The notes below the pieces were generated by a model. The model saw only the letters and a list, made by a program, of their open reading frames with translations. It searched no databases and had not been told where the DNA came from. 6,962 bases of DNA from Lachnospiraceae bacterium (GTDB lineage: Bacteria > Bacillota > Clostridia > Lachnospirales > Lachnospiraceae), in assembly GCA_024697505.1 (NCBI GenBank), contig JAILFQ010000074.1:1-6962 (forward strand), read 5' to 3'. Of the stretch, positions 6,331-6,962 are shown in pieces (the first letter of the stretch is position 1; every line of letters begins with the position of its first letter). The translations under genes and the position numbers were made by a program.

Positions 6331-6420
6331 AAGCGCTCCGCTATGGATGCGCACTCGCACGATAGGAATATGTTGCTTTCAGCAACCGCGCTCGGCGCGA
6401 GCATGTTGCAAGCAACATGC
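6331..6420. repeat. GC-rich array of three short hairpins, probable intergenic repeat element
   Basis: Three perfect stems stand almost end to end: GTTGCT (6372-6377) with AGCAAC (6381-6386); GCTCG (6390-6394) with CGAGC (6398-6402); and GCATGTTGC (6401-6409) with GCAACATGC (6412-6420). The word GTTGC/GCAAC recurs in the first and third. The stretch 6331-6370 is also rich in GCGC/GTGCG words and is visibly more GC-rich than the flanking genes. No coding function is supported. It may be a copy of a dispersed palindromic repeat, but only one copy is in view. Confidence 0.55.
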
Positions 6421-6432
6421 TTTCTTGTTGAA

Positions 6433-6465
6433 CGGATTTCGGGAAGATCATTGGCGGGCAGCTTT
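6433..6465 (+). repeat. Imperfect direct repeat, copy 2 (3' end of the PHP gene)
   Basis: This copy matches 6256-6288 at 28 of 33 positions by eye. It includes the stop codon and last five codons of the minus-strand PHP gene plus 15 bases beyond, so a coding end and a terminator arm share sequence. Confidence 0.7.
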
Positions 6466-6962
6466 TTTCAGTATATCCACAAGATTATGGGGAACAAAAA
6501 GGTCTCCGTAGCCGCAGCCTATTTCAAGGCCCGGCTTAACGGCACCGTGAAAGTCCGAACCGCCGGTCATAAGAAGTCCGAAGTGGTCTGCAAGGCCTTT
6601 TGCGGTGTCCAGATCGTCCCCTTTATTTTTGCTGTAGAAGGTTTCAAGCCCCATAAGGCCTGCATCTTTAAGCCTTCCTATTAAGGAAAAGAGTTCTTCG
6701 TAGCCCAGCCCGTAAAGGAATGGATGGGCAAGAGTCGGAACTCCGCCGGCTTTTAGTATAAGCTTTATGGCGTCTTCCGGTTCCATATAGTTTCTCGGAA
6801 CAAAGCAGGGACAATCGTAACCCAGGTATTTGTCAAAAGCCTCCGAAGGAATGTTTACAATACCTTTTCTTACAAGAGCTCTGGCAAAATGAGCTCTTGT
6901 TATAACGCTTTTATCCTCGCCGTAAGTTACTTCTTCCATAGTAAGAGGTATGCCTATTTCGT
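6448..6962 (-). CDS. PHP-domain metal-dependent phosphoesterase (5' partial)
   Basis: The frame stays open to the window edge, so the last ~170 residues are seen and the true start lies outside; the ATG at 6939 is internal (preceded in frame by EIGIPLT). The visible part matches the C-terminal half of the TrpH/YciV-type PHP family: an inserted helical segment with PLTMEEV and RAHFARALVRKG, then AGGVPTLAHP with a metal-ligand His, and MTGGSDFHG with ligand Asp and His near the C-terminus. These enzymes use two or three divalent metals to hydrolyse phosphoesters. E. coli YciV (RNase AM) acts on nucleoside 3',5'-bisphosphates and short RNA 5' ends. The N-terminal HxH metal motif should lie outside the window. 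The gene converges on yajC and its last codons fall in a repeated sequence. Substrate is inferred from family only. Confidence 0.88.
   Translation of the reverse strand, partial: EIGIPLTMEEVTYGEDKSVITRAHFARALVRKGIVNIPSEAFDKYLGYDCPCFVPRNYMEPEDAIKLILKAGGVPTLAHPFLYGLGYEELFSLIGRLKDAGLMGLETFYSKNKGDDLDTAKGLADHFGLLMTGGSDFHGAVKPGLEIGCGYGDLFVPHNLVDILKKAARQ

Noticed and set aside
6343..6684. A 113-codon open frame on the plus strand
   Set aside because: It runs through the hairpin block and then antisense through the clear PHP-domain coding region, has no ribosome site and encodes no recognisable protein.

Overview
The window looks like a piece of chromosome from a low-GC, motile Clostridia-type Firmicute, most likely a member of or relative of the Lachnospiraceae. 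The grounds are AT-rich coding sequence with many AGA/ATA codons, strong AGGAGG-type ribosome binding sites, the end of a chemotaxis receptor, a DUF6110 protein next to a P1B-type ATPase, and a degV-tgt-yajC gene string. This placement is inference from gene content and style; no rRNA or marker phylogeny is available here. I see no rRNA, tRNA, CRISPR array, transposase or origin.

Left part (1-378): the last ~104 codons of a gene that looks like a methyl-accepting chemotaxis protein, closed by a strong intrinsic terminator.

Metal block (about 400-3642): a DtxR/MntR-type metalloregulator with its own promoter; a small single-pass DUF6110 protein behind a second promoter and a structured leader; and a P1B-type (heavy-metal) ATPase. 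The ATPase keeps all the catalytic motifs but has Y-S-C where the usual membrane C/S-P-C metal motif would be, and an HMA-like N-terminus without CxxC. An apparently complete terminator hairpin lies between DUF6110 and the ATPase, which suggests attenuation or partial read-through. TTAG/CTAA half-sites recur in front of the regulator and of DUF6110. The simplest reading is a metal-responsive efflux cassette for Fe or Mn in which the regulator controls the pump and its small partner. That reading is inference.

Right part (3643-6290): a terminator ends the metal block. A ~140-base leader follows, with a long RNA-type hairpin, and then a tight operon of degV (DegV-family lipid-binding protein), tgt (tRNA-guanine transglycosylase) and yajC (Sec translocase accessory subunit), with gaps of 12 and 9 bases. 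A large terminator hairpin follows yajC.

Convergent end (6238-6962): between yajC and a convergent, 5'-truncated PHP-domain phosphoesterase gene on the minus strand lies a ~200-base block of stacked perfect or near-perfect hairpins. It is flanked by a 33-base imperfect direct repeat (28/33 identical by eye). One copy of that repeat is half of the yajC terminator and the other is the 3' end of the PHP gene. The block looks like an intergenic repeat element.
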